This document shows, in pieces, positions 18,460 to 26,774 of a stretch of 64,000 nucleotides of DNA (positions are counted from its first letter, which is position 1; each line of letters opens with the position of its first letter). The DNA comes from Aurantimicrobium minutum. Lineage in GTDB: Bacteria > Actinomycetota > Actinomycetes > Actinomycetales > Microbacteriaceae. Under the pieces are notes generated by a model that did no database searches, was not told the DNA's origin, and saw nothing but the letters and a program-made list of their open reading frames with translations. Location of the stretch: NCBI RefSeq assembly GCF_029893825.1, contig NZ_JARXXV010000002.1, positions 1-64,000 on the forward strand, read 5' to 3'. A program made the translations under genes and the position numbers.

Positions 18460-19587
18460 CTACGCCAGTGCCTTGCGAAGAACATCAATAACAACAGACT
18501 GCTGGTCGTCACTGAGATCCGCATACATAGGGAGTGATATTTCTTGAGAGTAATACTCTTCGGCGACAGGGCACATTCCGCGCTTGTAGCCAAGATCCTC
18601 AAAAGCGGGGTGCCAATAGGCAGGAATGTAGTTCACCTGAACTAGGACACCCTGGTCGCGCATGAATTCAAATACTTCTCTGCGGCGGCCATCTTGGACG
18701 CGGATGGGGTAGAGGTGCCACATGGGGTCTACATAGTCACGCTTGGTAGGAAGAATAAGGCCCTGAACGTCTGCTAATTCAGCGTGGTAACGTTCGAATA
18801 CTGCAGTTCGTCGCGCCTTAAACTCCATGATTCGCTTGATCTGACTCAAGCCAATTGCACTGAGAACATCTGGAAGGCGGTAGTTCAAACCAATTTCGTG
18901 AACTTCCTGGTGCCAGGGGCCTTCGTCGGGGTAACGCTGTTCGTCCTTGTTGCGAACTAAACCGTGAGAACGGAAGCGACGAGCACGTTCAACCAATGCT
19001 GCATCTTTGGCTACAACAGCTCCGCCTTCTGCGGTTGTCATGTTCTTAGTGGGGAAGAACGAAAACGCAGTGATATCGGCTAGTGAACCCACAGGCTTTC
19101 CCTTGTAGAGAGAAGCAATGGAGTGAGCGGCATCTTCCAAGAAATATGCCTCTGCACTTGCTGCAAGAGCTGAAAGCTCATCTGCATCAACGGGGTGGCC
19201 CGCGTAGTCCACGCCAGAAATAACCTTGGTTCGTTCGGTGATGAGACTTTCGACAGAAGTCGGGTCAATGTTTCCGGTGTCTTCTGCGACGTCGGCAAAT
19301 AAAACCTTTGCGCCTTGTGCCATAGCTGTAGAGGCAGTGGCAACGAAAGTGAGAGGAGAAGTAATGACTTCGTCTCCGGGCTTCACACCAAGCGCAGCGT
19401 AGGCACAGTGGAGAGCTGAGGTACCTGAAGAAACGACTGTTGCGTCTGGAGTGTGGGCAAGGTCTGCAATGGCAGCTTCAAATTCGCTGACCACTGGCCC
19501 CATCGTGAGCCAGTCGGTCTTCATGACAGCAACGACAGCATCGATATCTTCTTGAGATATCGACTGACGGCCGTAGGGGATGCTCAT
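18460..19587 (-). CDS. pseC: UDP-4-amino-4,6-dideoxy-N-acetyl-beta-L-altrosamine transaminase
   Basis: A 375-residue DegT-family PLP aminotransferase that puts the amine on C4 of the PseB product. SSGTSALHCAYAALG (phosphate-binding region), FLEDAAHS, and SFFPTKNMTTAEGGA with the PLP Lys are visible. IPYGRQSISQEDIDAV at the N-terminus and VQVNYIPAYWHP late are typical of PseC. Its ATG directly abuts the pseB stop (TAAATG), so translation is coupled. Confidence 0.93.
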   Translation of the reverse strand: MSIPYGRQSISQEDIDAVVAVMKTDWLTMGPVVSEFEAAIADLAHTPDATVVSSGTSALHCAYAALGVKPGDEVITSPLTFVATASTAMAQGAKVLFADVAEDTGNIDPTSVESLITERTKVISGVDYAGHPVDADELSALAASAEAYFLEDAAHSIASLYKGKPVGSLADITAFSFFPTKNMTTAEGGAVVAKDAALVERARRFRSHGLVRNKDEQRYPDEGPWHQEVHEIGLNYRLPDVLSAIGLSQIKRIMEFKARRTAVFERYHAELADVQGLILPTKRDYVDPMWHLYPIRVQDGRRREVFEFMRDQGVLVQVNYIPAYWHPAFEDLGYKRGMCPVAEEYYSQEISLPMYADLSDDQQSVVIDVLRKALA

Positions 19588-20568
19588 TTAGGCGAATTTT
19601 TCGATGAGGTCGCGGAGCTCCTCAACGTTGAGCCACTGGTCGTTGGAATCAGAGCGGTATGCAAAGCCATCGGGAACTTCGTCACCCTCGGGAGCTACGA
19701 AGCCCCACTCAGCAATAGTGGGAAGAATGACGTAACGGTCACCGAGGAGCAAGGTGCGTCGACTGTCGTCTTCGGAGATCATCTCTTCGTGAAGTTTCTC
19801 ACCAGGACGGATACCTACTGAATGAGTTTTTGAGCCAGGAGCTACTGCCTCTACGAGGTCAAGGATACGCATGCTGGGAATGCGGGGAACATACAGTTCT
19901 CCACCCACCATCAGGTCGAAGGAATCGATAACGAATTGGACAGCCTGTGGGAGGGTAATCCAGAAACGAGTCATACGCTCGTCAGTAATGGGAAGTGATT
20001 CGCCCTTAGCTGCAAGTTCCTTGAAGAAGGGAATAACTGACCCGCGACTACCCATGACGTTTCCGTAGCGGACTACAGAGAAACGTGTTTCGTAACCGGC
20101 TGCATAGTGGTTTGCAGACTGGAAGAGCTTGTCAGCGGCAAGTTTGGTCGCGCCATAGAGATTTAGCGGGCTTGAAGCCTTATCGGTGGATAGGGCAACA
20201 ATTTTCTTTACGCCGGTGTCAATTGACGCTTCGATGACGTTCTGAGAGCCAATGATGTTGGTCTGCACATATTCGAAAGGGTTATATTCAGCGGTGTCAA
20301 CCTGCTTCAGAGCAGCAGCGTGCACTACGTAATCGATGTTGTGCATTGCACGCATCAAGCGGTGCTGGTCACGAATGTCACCGACAAAGAAGCGGAGGCG
20401 TGGGTCGTTGTTGAACTTGAGTCTCACTTCATACTGTTTGAGCTCGTCGCGAGAGAAGATGACAATCTTCTTAGGGTTAAGGTTTTCAAGAGCGTACTCG
20501 ATGAAAGCTTTACCGAATGATCCGGTACCGCCCGTGATGAGGATTGACGAGCCTTCTAGAATGGACAA
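19588..20568 (-). CDS. pseB: UDP-N-acetylglucosamine 4,6-dehydratase (inverting)
   Basis: About 326 residues, an SDR enzyme that dehydrates UDP-GlcNAc and inverts C5, the first step of pseudaminic acid synthesis. ITGGTGSFGKAFIEY is near residue 11, FSRDELKQYE follows, YGATKLAADK gives Tyr and Lys, and ITDERMTRFWIT is a PseB/FlaA1 hallmark. The start is TTG 20568, because GGAGG (20576-20580 on the complement) is seven bases upstream; TTG 20574 would be only one base from it. First gene of the pseB-pseC-pseI unit, divergent from pseG. Confidence 0.94.
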   Translation of the reverse strand: MSILEGSSILITGGTGSFGKAFIEYALENLNPKKIVIFSRDELKQYEVRLKFNNDPRLRFFVGDIRDQHRLMRAMHNIDYVVHAAALKQVDTAEYNPFEYVQTNIIGSQNVIEASIDTGVKKIVALSTDKASSPLNLYGATKLAADKLFQSANHYAAGYETRFSVVRYGNVMGSRGSVIPFFKELAAKGESLPITDERMTRFWITLPQAVQFVIDSFDLMVGGELYVPRIPSMRILDLVEAVAPGSKTHSVGIRPGEKLHEEMISEDDSRRTLLLGDRYVILPTIAEWGFVAPEGDEVPDGFAYRSDSNDQWLNVEELRDLIEKFA

Positions 20569-20657
20569 AGCCAAACCTCCAAAAATTGCACAAAAAACTT
20601 ACCTCCGTGAGCCTACCAAATACTCGCCACCGCTGACCGTAACCAATGGGAATACCT
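20569..20657. promoter_or_regulatory. Divergent intergenic region between pseB and pseG
   Basis: Only 89 bases separate the chosen starts of the two pse transcripts. It holds the GGAGG ribosome binding site of pseB (complement of 20576-20580) and a GGGA site for pseG (20648-20651). The A-rich stretch around 20580-20600 is the most promoter-like part, but no convincing -35/-10 pair can be assigned. Both halves of the pathway must be transcribed from here or from read-through. Confidence 0.4.
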
Positions 20658-21677
20658 ATGAAAGTCCTACTGAGAGCAGACGCGTCGCCCGTGCAAGGAA
20701 CTGGCCACGTTATGCGGTGCCTCACACTTTCAGAAGAACTTCTCCGTCGAGGTCACGAGGTTGTCCTGTTGACGAACTTTTCAGAGGTTGAATGGCTTGA
20801 GCAAGTCATTGGTAAGTCAAACACTGAAGTCCTTCGTGTTCGTCAACATGAACTTCCCATTGATGTCTGTATTTCACTTGCTCCTGATGTTGTAGTCACA
20901 GATTCCTACGAGATTGAAGCTGAAACGATTTCGCTGTTAGCCAGGAAGATTCCTGTGCTATCGATTGTGGATGGTGACACTAGGGGAATTGTTGCTACTG
21001 GATATTTAGACCACAACCTTGGTGCGGAATTAGAGCCATGGCCGGATGAAACATCAGGAAGGCTATTAGCAGGAAGTAAGTTCGCACTTATCAGAGATGC
21101 CGTGTTAGTCAGAAAGAGAAAACAACCCTGGGTTTTTCAGGGAGCAGTTCCTCACATAGTTGCGGTGATGGGAGGCTCTGACCCCACTGGGACAATCATT
21201 GACGTTTCACAAGCTCTCAAATCATTTCAAGGAAGGTGTACGGCAACAGTTGTAGCCAGCCAACAATGGTTCGAACAAGTTCAAGCTTTATTAGGAAAGC
21301 TGGATGGTTTTGAAATTATTAGTCCGACTACCGAACTTCCTAAAGTTTTAGCCTCTGCCGATATAGCGATTTCAGCAGCAGGGACTAGCGCATGGGAGCT
21401 TTGTAGCTTAGGAATTCCGTCTCTACTCATAGCTGTAGTTGAAAATCAATCACAATCACTTCAGCGGATGATTGAAAACAAACTTGTCCTAGGCATTGAT
21501 CTGACTCGGGGTGGCAATCAGAATTTCACAACCCAAGTCGAGACAATGGTTCTCAGCCTCATCGAAGACAATGAGCTGAGAGAACGTCTTTCCCGCGAAA
21601 GCACCATATATTTCGACGGTTTGGGAAAAGTTCGAGTGATTAATTATTTAGAGAAGATAATCAATAATGAGACTTGA
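20658..21677 (+). CDS. pseG: UDP-2,4-diacetamido-2,4,6-trideoxy-beta-L-altropyranose hydrolase
   Basis: About 339 residues with a GT-B-like fold related to MurG. The enzyme removes UDP from the acetylated PseC product, giving the free sugar for PseI. RADASPVQGTGHVMRC near the N-terminus contains the family's catalytic His in GTGH. AVMGGSDPTG and ISAAGTSAWELCSLGIPS form the UDP-binding C-terminal half. ATG 20658 is chosen over ATG 20646 because GGGA sits six bases upstream. The downstream GNAT overlaps it by 11 bases. Confidence 0.92.
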   Translation: MKVLLRADASPVQGTGHVMRCLTLSEELLRRGHEVVLLTNFSEVEWLEQVIGKSNTEVLRVRQHELPIDVCISLAPDVVVTDSYEIEAETISLLARKIPVLSIVDGDTRGIVATGYLDHNLGAELEPWPDETSGRLLAGSKFALIRDAVLVRKRKQPWVFQGAVPHIVAVMGGSDPTGTIIDVSQALKSFQGRCTATVVASQQWFEQVQALLGKLDGFEIISPTTELPKVLASADIAISAAGTSAWELCSLGIPSLLIAVVENQSQSLQRMIENKLVLGIDLTRGGNQNFTTQVETMVLSLIEDNELRERLSRESTIYFDGLGKVRVINYLEKIINNET

Positions 21678-22221
21678 AAAAAGCATTGAAACGTCTCGTT
21701 TTATGTTGCAGACACTCGACCTTTCATTTGTGAGTGAGAACTATCTTTCTTGGCTGAATTCAGATGAGGTCAATCAATATCTTGAAACTCGTTTTTCTAC
21801 ACAAACGAAAGCCAGCCTGACCGCTTTCGTTGAACAAATGCTGAAGTCACAGAATTCTGCCCTTTTTGCAATTGTTTCCAAAGAATCAGGCGAACATATA
21901 GGGAATATTAAACTCGGGCCAATCAATGCCTCCCACAACTCTGCACCACTCGGTTTAGTTATTGGAGAAAGAAACTGGTGGGGTAAAGGAGTTGCTAAAG
22001 AAGTTATTTCTGCTTTAACAGAGTGGGGTTTTGAAACTCTCGGTCTTTCCAAAATTAACGCTGGCAGTTATGCCTCAAACCAAGGTTCAATTCGGGCTTT
22101 CTTGTCCTGTGGATATAAAGAAGAGGGACGGCAACTTTCACAGGTTGAACTGCCATCAGGCCAAAGAGATGACGTAATTTTGCTTGGGAAAGTACGCCCA
22201 GACCTCATTGGAAGTAATTGA
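21667..22221 (+). CDS. GNAT N-acetyltransferase, RimJ/RimL-like
   Basis: A 184-residue GNAT protein: ETSRFMLQTLD strand and helix at the start, IGERNWWGKGVAKEVI (acetyl-CoA loop) at about 98-113, then NAGSYASNQGSIRAFLSCGYKEEG. RimJ/RimL-like members occur in nonulosonate loci as sugar N-acyltransferases. It overlaps pseG by 11 bases and is followed within three bases by the aldo/keto reductase, so it is in the same transcript. It may be the true PseH, or may add a second acyl group; sequence alone does not decide. Confidence 0.75.
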   Translation: MRLEKSIETSRFMLQTLDLSFVSENYLSWLNSDEVNQYLETRFSTQTKASLTAFVEQMLKSQNSALFAIVSKESGEHIGNIKLGPINASHNSAPLGLVIGERNWWGKGVAKEVISALTEWGFETLGLSKINAGSYASNQGSIRAFLSCGYKEEGRQLSQVELPSGQRDDVILLGKVRPDLIGSN

Positions 22222-22223
22222 AA

Positions 22224-23105
22224 ATGAGCCAGCTCATTCTTGGTACAGTTCAATTCGGCTTGGACTATGGGATCACCAATAGTTCTGGTGAAATACCTGA
22301 CCAAGTGGTTCAACAAATGCTTGTATTTGCTCAGGAACACGATATTCGCGTCTTCGACACTGCTGCGGATTATGGAAATTCACAATACCGATTAGGTCAA
22401 CTCGCCCCAATTGGGAACAGTAATAGGTATGTCACCAAATTTTCATTACCTGCTGACGGCTCATTACCTACTCAGGAAAATGTTTATTCTGACTCAATGA
22501 AACTCCTACGAGTTCAAAAACTACACGGAGTCCTATTCCATAAGTTGGAAGACTTAACGGATCCTCGTCTTGAAAAAACTTTAGAAATTCTCAGGGCAGG
22601 TCGAGATGCTGAAATTCTCTCGAGAATCGGTGTGAGCATCTATAACAGGGCGGACTTAGAGTTAGCGCTTGATGTATTTCCCGATCTAGATCTACTCCAA
22701 CTTCCTGCAAATGTGCTTGATATGGATCTCCTTGAGTCGGATGAAGTTCACATGCTGAAATCACGAGGTGTTGAAATTCATGTTCGGAGTGTATTCCTCC
22801 AGGGTTTGCTCCTGACATCTCCGTCACAACTTTCAGAATTCTTCGAACCTCTCAAGCCAGCGCTCATCGAGCTTCAAAATGTTGCAGCAGAAACCGGCAA
22901 AAGCTTGCTTGAACTTGTGTTGGCAAAAATCCGTCATCACAGATATGTCGATGCAGTTCTCGTCGGCGCAACGACTCTTGGTGAGTTGACCGAAATTACA
23001 TCCGCCTGGGAATCCGCAAGTGAATATGAAGACTTTGAATTGCCAGCTGTACCCCGGGAAATCCTAGATCCACGCGTATGGCCAAATGTAAGGATGAATC
23101 CATGA
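22224..23105 (+). CDS. Aldo/keto reductase in the nonulosonate cluster
   Basis: About 293 residues with the AKR barrel. LGTVQFGLDYGI at the start, FDTAADYGNSQYRLG with the catalytic-type Asp and Tyr, and a C-terminal VLVGATTLGEL cofactor block. ATG 22224 has GGAAG nine bases upstream; the TTG at 22218 overlaps the GNAT stop. It overlaps the cytidylyltransferase start (ATGA). AKR genes accompany SpsF-like genes in some nonulosonate or spore-coat sugar loci, but no standard pseudaminic acid step needs a reductase, so it suggests a modified sugar. Confidence 0.82.
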   Translation: MSQLILGTVQFGLDYGITNSSGEIPDQVVQQMLVFAQEHDIRVFDTAADYGNSQYRLGQLAPIGNSNRYVTKFSLPADGSLPTQENVYSDSMKLLRVQKLHGVLFHKLEDLTDPRLEKTLEILRAGRDAEILSRIGVSIYNRADLELALDVFPDLDLLQLPANVLDMDLLESDEVHMLKSRGVEIHVRSVFLQGLLLTSPSQLSEFFEPLKPALIELQNVAAETGKSLLELVLAKIRHHRYVDAVLVGATTLGELTEITSAWESASEYEDFELPAVPREILDPRVWPNVRMNP

Positions 23106-23833
23106 TTTTGGGCATCTTGCAGGGCAGATTAAGTTCGACTCGCCTTCCTGGAAAGGTACTCAAAGACCTTCATGGAGAGCCCATGATTCTTCGGCAGATT
23201 GAACGCCTGAAGCACAGTCAACTAATCGATCGACTCGTCGTTGCTACCTCAGTTGACGTTTCGGACGACAAGTTAGTGGCAGTTCTCGAAGACGCTGGTA
23301 TCGAGGTGCGTAGAGGGCCCTTAGACGATGTCGTTGAAAGGTTCGGCATTGTGGTTGATGAATTTAAACCAGAAACTATTGTTCGACTAACAGCAGATTG
23401 TCCTCTTGCTGATGTTCTGGTAATTGATGAAGTTATTTCTGCTCACATTGAAAAGCAATCTGATTACACCTCGAATGTGTTGGAACCAACTTTCCCAGAT
23501 GGCCTCGATGTAGAGTGCATTTCCGCCTCTGCTTTTGCCGACCTAAGGAAATCAAACCTTTCCATTCCTGAACGTGAACATGTAACTTTGGGTCTTTACA
23601 GCCACCCAGAAAAATACTCTCTTTCCTCGATCACGCAGGCCCCAAACCTCAGTAGCCTTCGATGGACAGTGGACGTTCAAGATGATCTAGATTTTGTCAG
23701 ACTTGTTTATGGTCATCTCTATGATGAGAACAAGTACTTTGGTCAAAACGAAATACTAGATTTGCTCCAACTCCACCCAGAAATTTCACGAACGGACGTT
23801 GAAGTAGCTCGTAATTCTGGGTCAAACAAGTAA
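23102..23833 (+). CDS. SpsF-like cytidylyltransferase, PseF candidate
   Basis: About 243 residues of the CMP-sugar/SpsF nucleotidyltransferase family. ILQGRLSSTRLPGKVL at about 4-19 is the CTP-binding signature; VRLTADCPLAD and NVLEPTFPDGLDVE are the middle blocks. The chemistry fits activation of the nonulosonate to a CMP-sugar, the step performed by PseF. The start is ATG 23102 (ATGA overlap with the AKR stop), with AAGGA seven bases upstream; ATG 23078 would extend into the AKR. No other PseF or NeuA gene is in the window, so this is the likely activating enzyme. Confidence 0.8.
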   Translation: MILGILQGRLSSTRLPGKVLKDLHGEPMILRQIERLKHSQLIDRLVVATSVDVSDDKLVAVLEDAGIEVRRGPLDDVVERFGIVVDEFKPETIVRLTADCPLADVLVIDEVISAHIEKQSDYTSNVLEPTFPDGLDVECISASAFADLRKSNLSIPEREHVTLGLYSHPEKYSLSSITQAPNLSSLRWTVDVQDDLDFVRLVYGHLYDENKYFGQNEILDLLQLHPEISRTDVEVARNSGSNK

Positions 23834-23853
23834 TTAATCAAGGAGACCAGCAG

Positions 23854-25149
23854 ATGTTGGCAGAACAGCACCGTTACGCACAATCACTCAAGCAGTTGGA
23901 GAAGGCGGAGCGGGTTATTCCGCTAGGTGCACAAACGGTCAGTAAATCAAGACTCACTCTTCCTCCAGGTATCGCCCCGTTATATGCAACCCGTGCAGAA
24001 GGTTGCAAGATTTGGGATGTTGACGGTAACGAATACATCGATCTCGTTGCCGGTCTAGCTGCGGTTAACATCGGTTACGGTGACAAAGAAATTGGCGATG
24101 CTGTTATTACCCAGGTTCCAAATGGCGTAACTATCTCCTTGGCCCACCCCATCGAGGAAGAAGTAGCTCAACTCATTGTCGATTTAGTGCCTTCTGCCGA
24201 AATGGTTCGTTTTGGAAAAAATGGCTCTGATGCCACAAGTGCAGCTATCCGAGTTGCACGTGGCTACACAGGTCGTGACCATGTCATTGTGTGTGGATAT
24301 CACGGCTGGCATGACTGGTATATCGGTACTGCGCCAACTCGTAATTTGGGTGTTCCTCTGGATGTTGCTGCCCTTGCGCACTCTGTTCCTTTTAACGATC
24401 TTGACGCCATGGAAGCTGAACTCAAGAAGAACCCCACCGCGGCAATCATCATGGAAGTCATGACTCTCGAATGGCCTCAAGAAGGCTATCTAGAAGGAGT
24501 CCGTGAACTCGCAACTCGTTATGGAGCACTTCTTGTATTCGATGAAATGGTCACCGGATTCCGCTTCGCGAACGGTGGGGCGCAGGAATACTTCGGAGTA
24601 ACACCAGACCTTTCAACTTTTGGAAAAGGAATGGCAAACGGTTATCCCCTTTCTGCAATCGTTGGCCGCCGTGAATACATGTTGGTTTTGGAAAAGGCTT
24701 TCTTCACTGGGACTTTCGGTGGTGAGCTACTCTCGCTGACTGCTGCAAAAACGGTTCTCGAGAGAATCAAGAACACAGATGTGATCTCTCGGATTTCTGC
24801 AAAGGGAGAGAAACTTACTTCGTTGGTCAATGAAGTAATTGATGCTGCTGGTGCAGGGGAACTTGTCTCTCTGCAGGGTCACCCGGCGTGGATGTTCCTT
24901 GTCTGGAACCCTGAAATCGGCGAACAGTTAGCGGATCTCAAAATCTTATTCATGCAGGAAATGAGTAAGCGTGGCGTATTGATGATTGCCACTCACAACG
25001 TTATGGATGCACATGACGATGAAGATCTGGAAAAAATAGCACGAGCTTATGCGGAGACACTCCCCATCATTCTTGAAGCACACAGATTGGGCGATGCTCA
25101 CAGTCGACTTGATGCCGAAGTTGGCGACCTTGGCCCTCGAGTGAGGTAG
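23854..25149 (+). CDS. Class III aminotransferase, HemL-like
   Basis: A 431-residue PLP enzyme related to glutamate-1-semialdehyde aminomutase. VIPLGAQTVSKSR at the start, VRFGKNGSDATSAAIRVAR, CGYHGWHDWY, FDEMVTGFRF and STFGKGMANGYP (PLP Lys) are visible. A strong ribosome binding site (AAGGAGA) lies nine bases before ATG 23854. Its place in the nonulosonate operon, not beside heme genes, and the FGKGMANGYPLSAIVG variant suggest a sugar or side-chain amine transfer rather than heme synthesis. The exact substrate is unknown. Confidence 0.8.
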   Translation: MLAEQHRYAQSLKQLEKAERVIPLGAQTVSKSRLTLPPGIAPLYATRAEGCKIWDVDGNEYIDLVAGLAAVNIGYGDKEIGDAVITQVPNGVTISLAHPIEEEVAQLIVDLVPSAEMVRFGKNGSDATSAAIRVARGYTGRDHVIVCGYHGWHDWYIGTAPTRNLGVPLDVAALAHSVPFNDLDAMEAELKKNPTAAIIMEVMTLEWPQEGYLEGVRELATRYGALLVFDEMVTGFRFANGGAQEYFGVTPDLSTFGKGMANGYPLSAIVGRREYMLVLEKAFFTGTFGGELLSLTAAKTVLERIKNTDVISRISAKGEKLTSLVNEVIDAAGAGELVSLQGHPAWMFLVWNPEIGEQLADLKILFMQEMSKRGVLMIATHNVMDAHDDEDLEKIARAYAETLPIILEAHRLGDAHSRLDAEVGDLGPRVR

Positions 25150-25200
25150 TGAACTTCAAAGTTTAAGAAATCCGCGACTTGTTTGCAGCAGTTGCGCTTT

Positions 25201-26679
25201 CTAACTGCTTCTGAGCCGAGAGAGCTTTGCTTTGAGGAGCTTGCGGTTGACCTTCCAACTCCTGTGGCGCCAAGGGTCTACAGAAGCTAAAACAGAATCA
25301 GTCAATGTTGGAGCGCCGCCACTTCGAACAAATGACGAGGCGCGGACAGCAAATGGGGGAGCAGAAACATCCCATGTTGCCCAATCGTTGGCCAGGGTTT
25401 GCAACGGCAAGTCCCTTAGTACGGTGCAGGCAATGAAGCGTTTGGCTTTGTGGGAATCAACATTCCACAGTTGAAGATTGTCGTCATCTATGTGTTCTGG
25501 GCCAAGGACCTGACGGGTATCTGCAATCAGTCCGTAATACGAAGCAGCGCAGTTCCACACCGGAATTCCTTGAGCACTTGCTTCCAGACCGATAGTCGAG
25601 TCCCACACCACAATCCCAGCGCATTCCTTGAGTAAGGAATACGAACTCGTGGCGTCATCGTGCCAATAAACCTCAAGATGGGGGTGCTTGGCAGAAAGAT
25701 CTTTAAGCCCTTTCAGTTCTCGAACGAAACATGCATGTTCCTTTGTGCTGAGATTTGGGTGGACACGCATGAAACAAGTGAAACCTTGCGATTCAAAGTA
25801 GGTGATGAGGGTGTCAAATGCTTCAAATTGACTTGTCCACGAGTGCAATTGCCAGTCGGGACCAAGGTGAAGAAATTCGTCTTGTGAAGACGTGAAAAAC
25901 CCGATTCTTTTTTGTGATGGTTTCACTTCGTCGCTTGAAGAATCTTGTTCGCTCCATATTGCCGAGTATTCATTACTCGACGATTTAGATGGAAGTCTGG
26001 CTTGTAGCCAGGCATCCGCAATACTTTCGACTTCGGCGTGAGGCAGCCCCTCGAGAACGTGTTCGACATCACCTTGAGTGGCGATTCTGTCATGAGGGGA
26101 GTAGGGGCGGAAGAACGCATGATCTTTCGTCGCCCCTTTTTCGAAATGGAAAACGGGAACTCCAGCTCTTATGAGAGCTGTTTTTGCCATTCTTTGCACA
26201 GGAAATCGGCCATTAGGAATATAGGCAACTTCGAATTTGATAGATTGCAAAAGTTCAGAGGTACGAAGATATGAGCTCGTGCCTTCTGTTAATAGTCGCT
26301 TTCTTGTCTTGACAATCCGAGGCTTTGAAAAGTTCAAAATATCCGTGCGAAAATACGTCAGCATTGCAGACTGAGTTGACTCGTGTAGTACTTCTTCTAC
26401 TTCAGCGGGCAGCGCCTGAGGTTGCGCATCTATCTCTTTCGCAGAAATAACTTTCACGCCACGTTCAGTCATCCTGGGGGCAAAAATTTGTGCGCAACTT
26501 TTGTAGCCAAAGAGGTTGAGGAATCGTGGCGAGTAAGTTTCGGTAGGGCTCGTCATTATCGTTGCCAGATCGAACACAATAGGTGTCCGTCCAGCCCGCA
26601 CAGATTCTCGTGCAATTTGCTCAACGATTCTCAAATACTCGGGGTCGTATCCGGTGGAGATAATGAGCGCGTTTGTCAT
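25201..26679 (-). CDS. Capsule-type glycosyltransferase (GT-B), candidate nonulosonate transferase
   Basis: About 492 residues. ATG 26679 (MTNALIISTGYDPE) is chosen over an upstream ATG at 26742 because GGAAA lies about seven bases before it. The C-terminal half has FFTSSQDEF, CFMRVHPNLSTK (R-x-HP) and IVVWDSTIGLEASAQGIPVW, the pattern of the capsule Kdo/nonulosonate transferase superfamily. The N-terminal half contains FHFEKGATKDHAF. It shares little with the transferase at 15039 beyond these motifs. Being beside the cytidylyltransferase and aminotransferase genes supports transfer of the CMP-linked sugar, but this is inference. Confidence 0.68.
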   Translation of the reverse strand: MTNALIISTGYDPEYLRIVEQIARESVRAGRTPIVFDLATIMTSPTETYSPRFLNLFGYKSCAQIFAPRMTERGVKVISAKEIDAQPQALPAEVEEVLHESTQSAMLTYFRTDILNFSKPRIVKTRKRLLTEGTSSYLRTSELLQSIKFEVAYIPNGRFPVQRMAKTALIRAGVPVFHFEKGATKDHAFFRPYSPHDRIATQGDVEHVLEGLPHAEVESIADAWLQARLPSKSSSNEYSAIWSEQDSSSDEVKPSQKRIGFFTSSQDEFLHLGPDWQLHSWTSQFEAFDTLITYFESQGFTCFMRVHPNLSTKEHACFVRELKGLKDLSAKHPHLEVYWHDDATSSYSLLKECAGIVVWDSTIGLEASAQGIPVWNCAASYYGLIADTRQVLGPEHIDDDNLQLWNVDSHKAKRFIACTVLRDLPLQTLANDWATWDVSAPPFAVRASSFVRSGGAPTLTDSVLASVDPWRHRSWKVNRKLLKAKLSRLRSS

Positions 26680-26723
26680 GAATGTTTCCGTTAAATAAGG
26701 CACGATAGTCTTTATCATTATGG

Positions 26724-26753
26724 TCGAAAAATCCTTGAACAACGGACTATATC
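26724..26753 (+). promoter_or_regulatory. Possible promoter of the fdtB-fdtA-GT2 unit
   Basis: TCGAAA at 26724-26729 and TATATC at 26748-26753 are separated by 18 bases, each matching four of six consensus positions. They lie just upstream of the GGAGG ribosome binding site of the aminotransferase and between divergent genes. The match is modest. Confidence 0.3.
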
Positions 26754-26774
26754 TAGGCTTCGGAGGTTCCTCAC

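Noticed and set aside
23854-25149. Reading the class III aminotransferase as hemL of heme synthesis
   Set aside because: It is inside the nonulosonate operon and no heme genes are nearby; the family is broad enough to include sugar-related transaminases.
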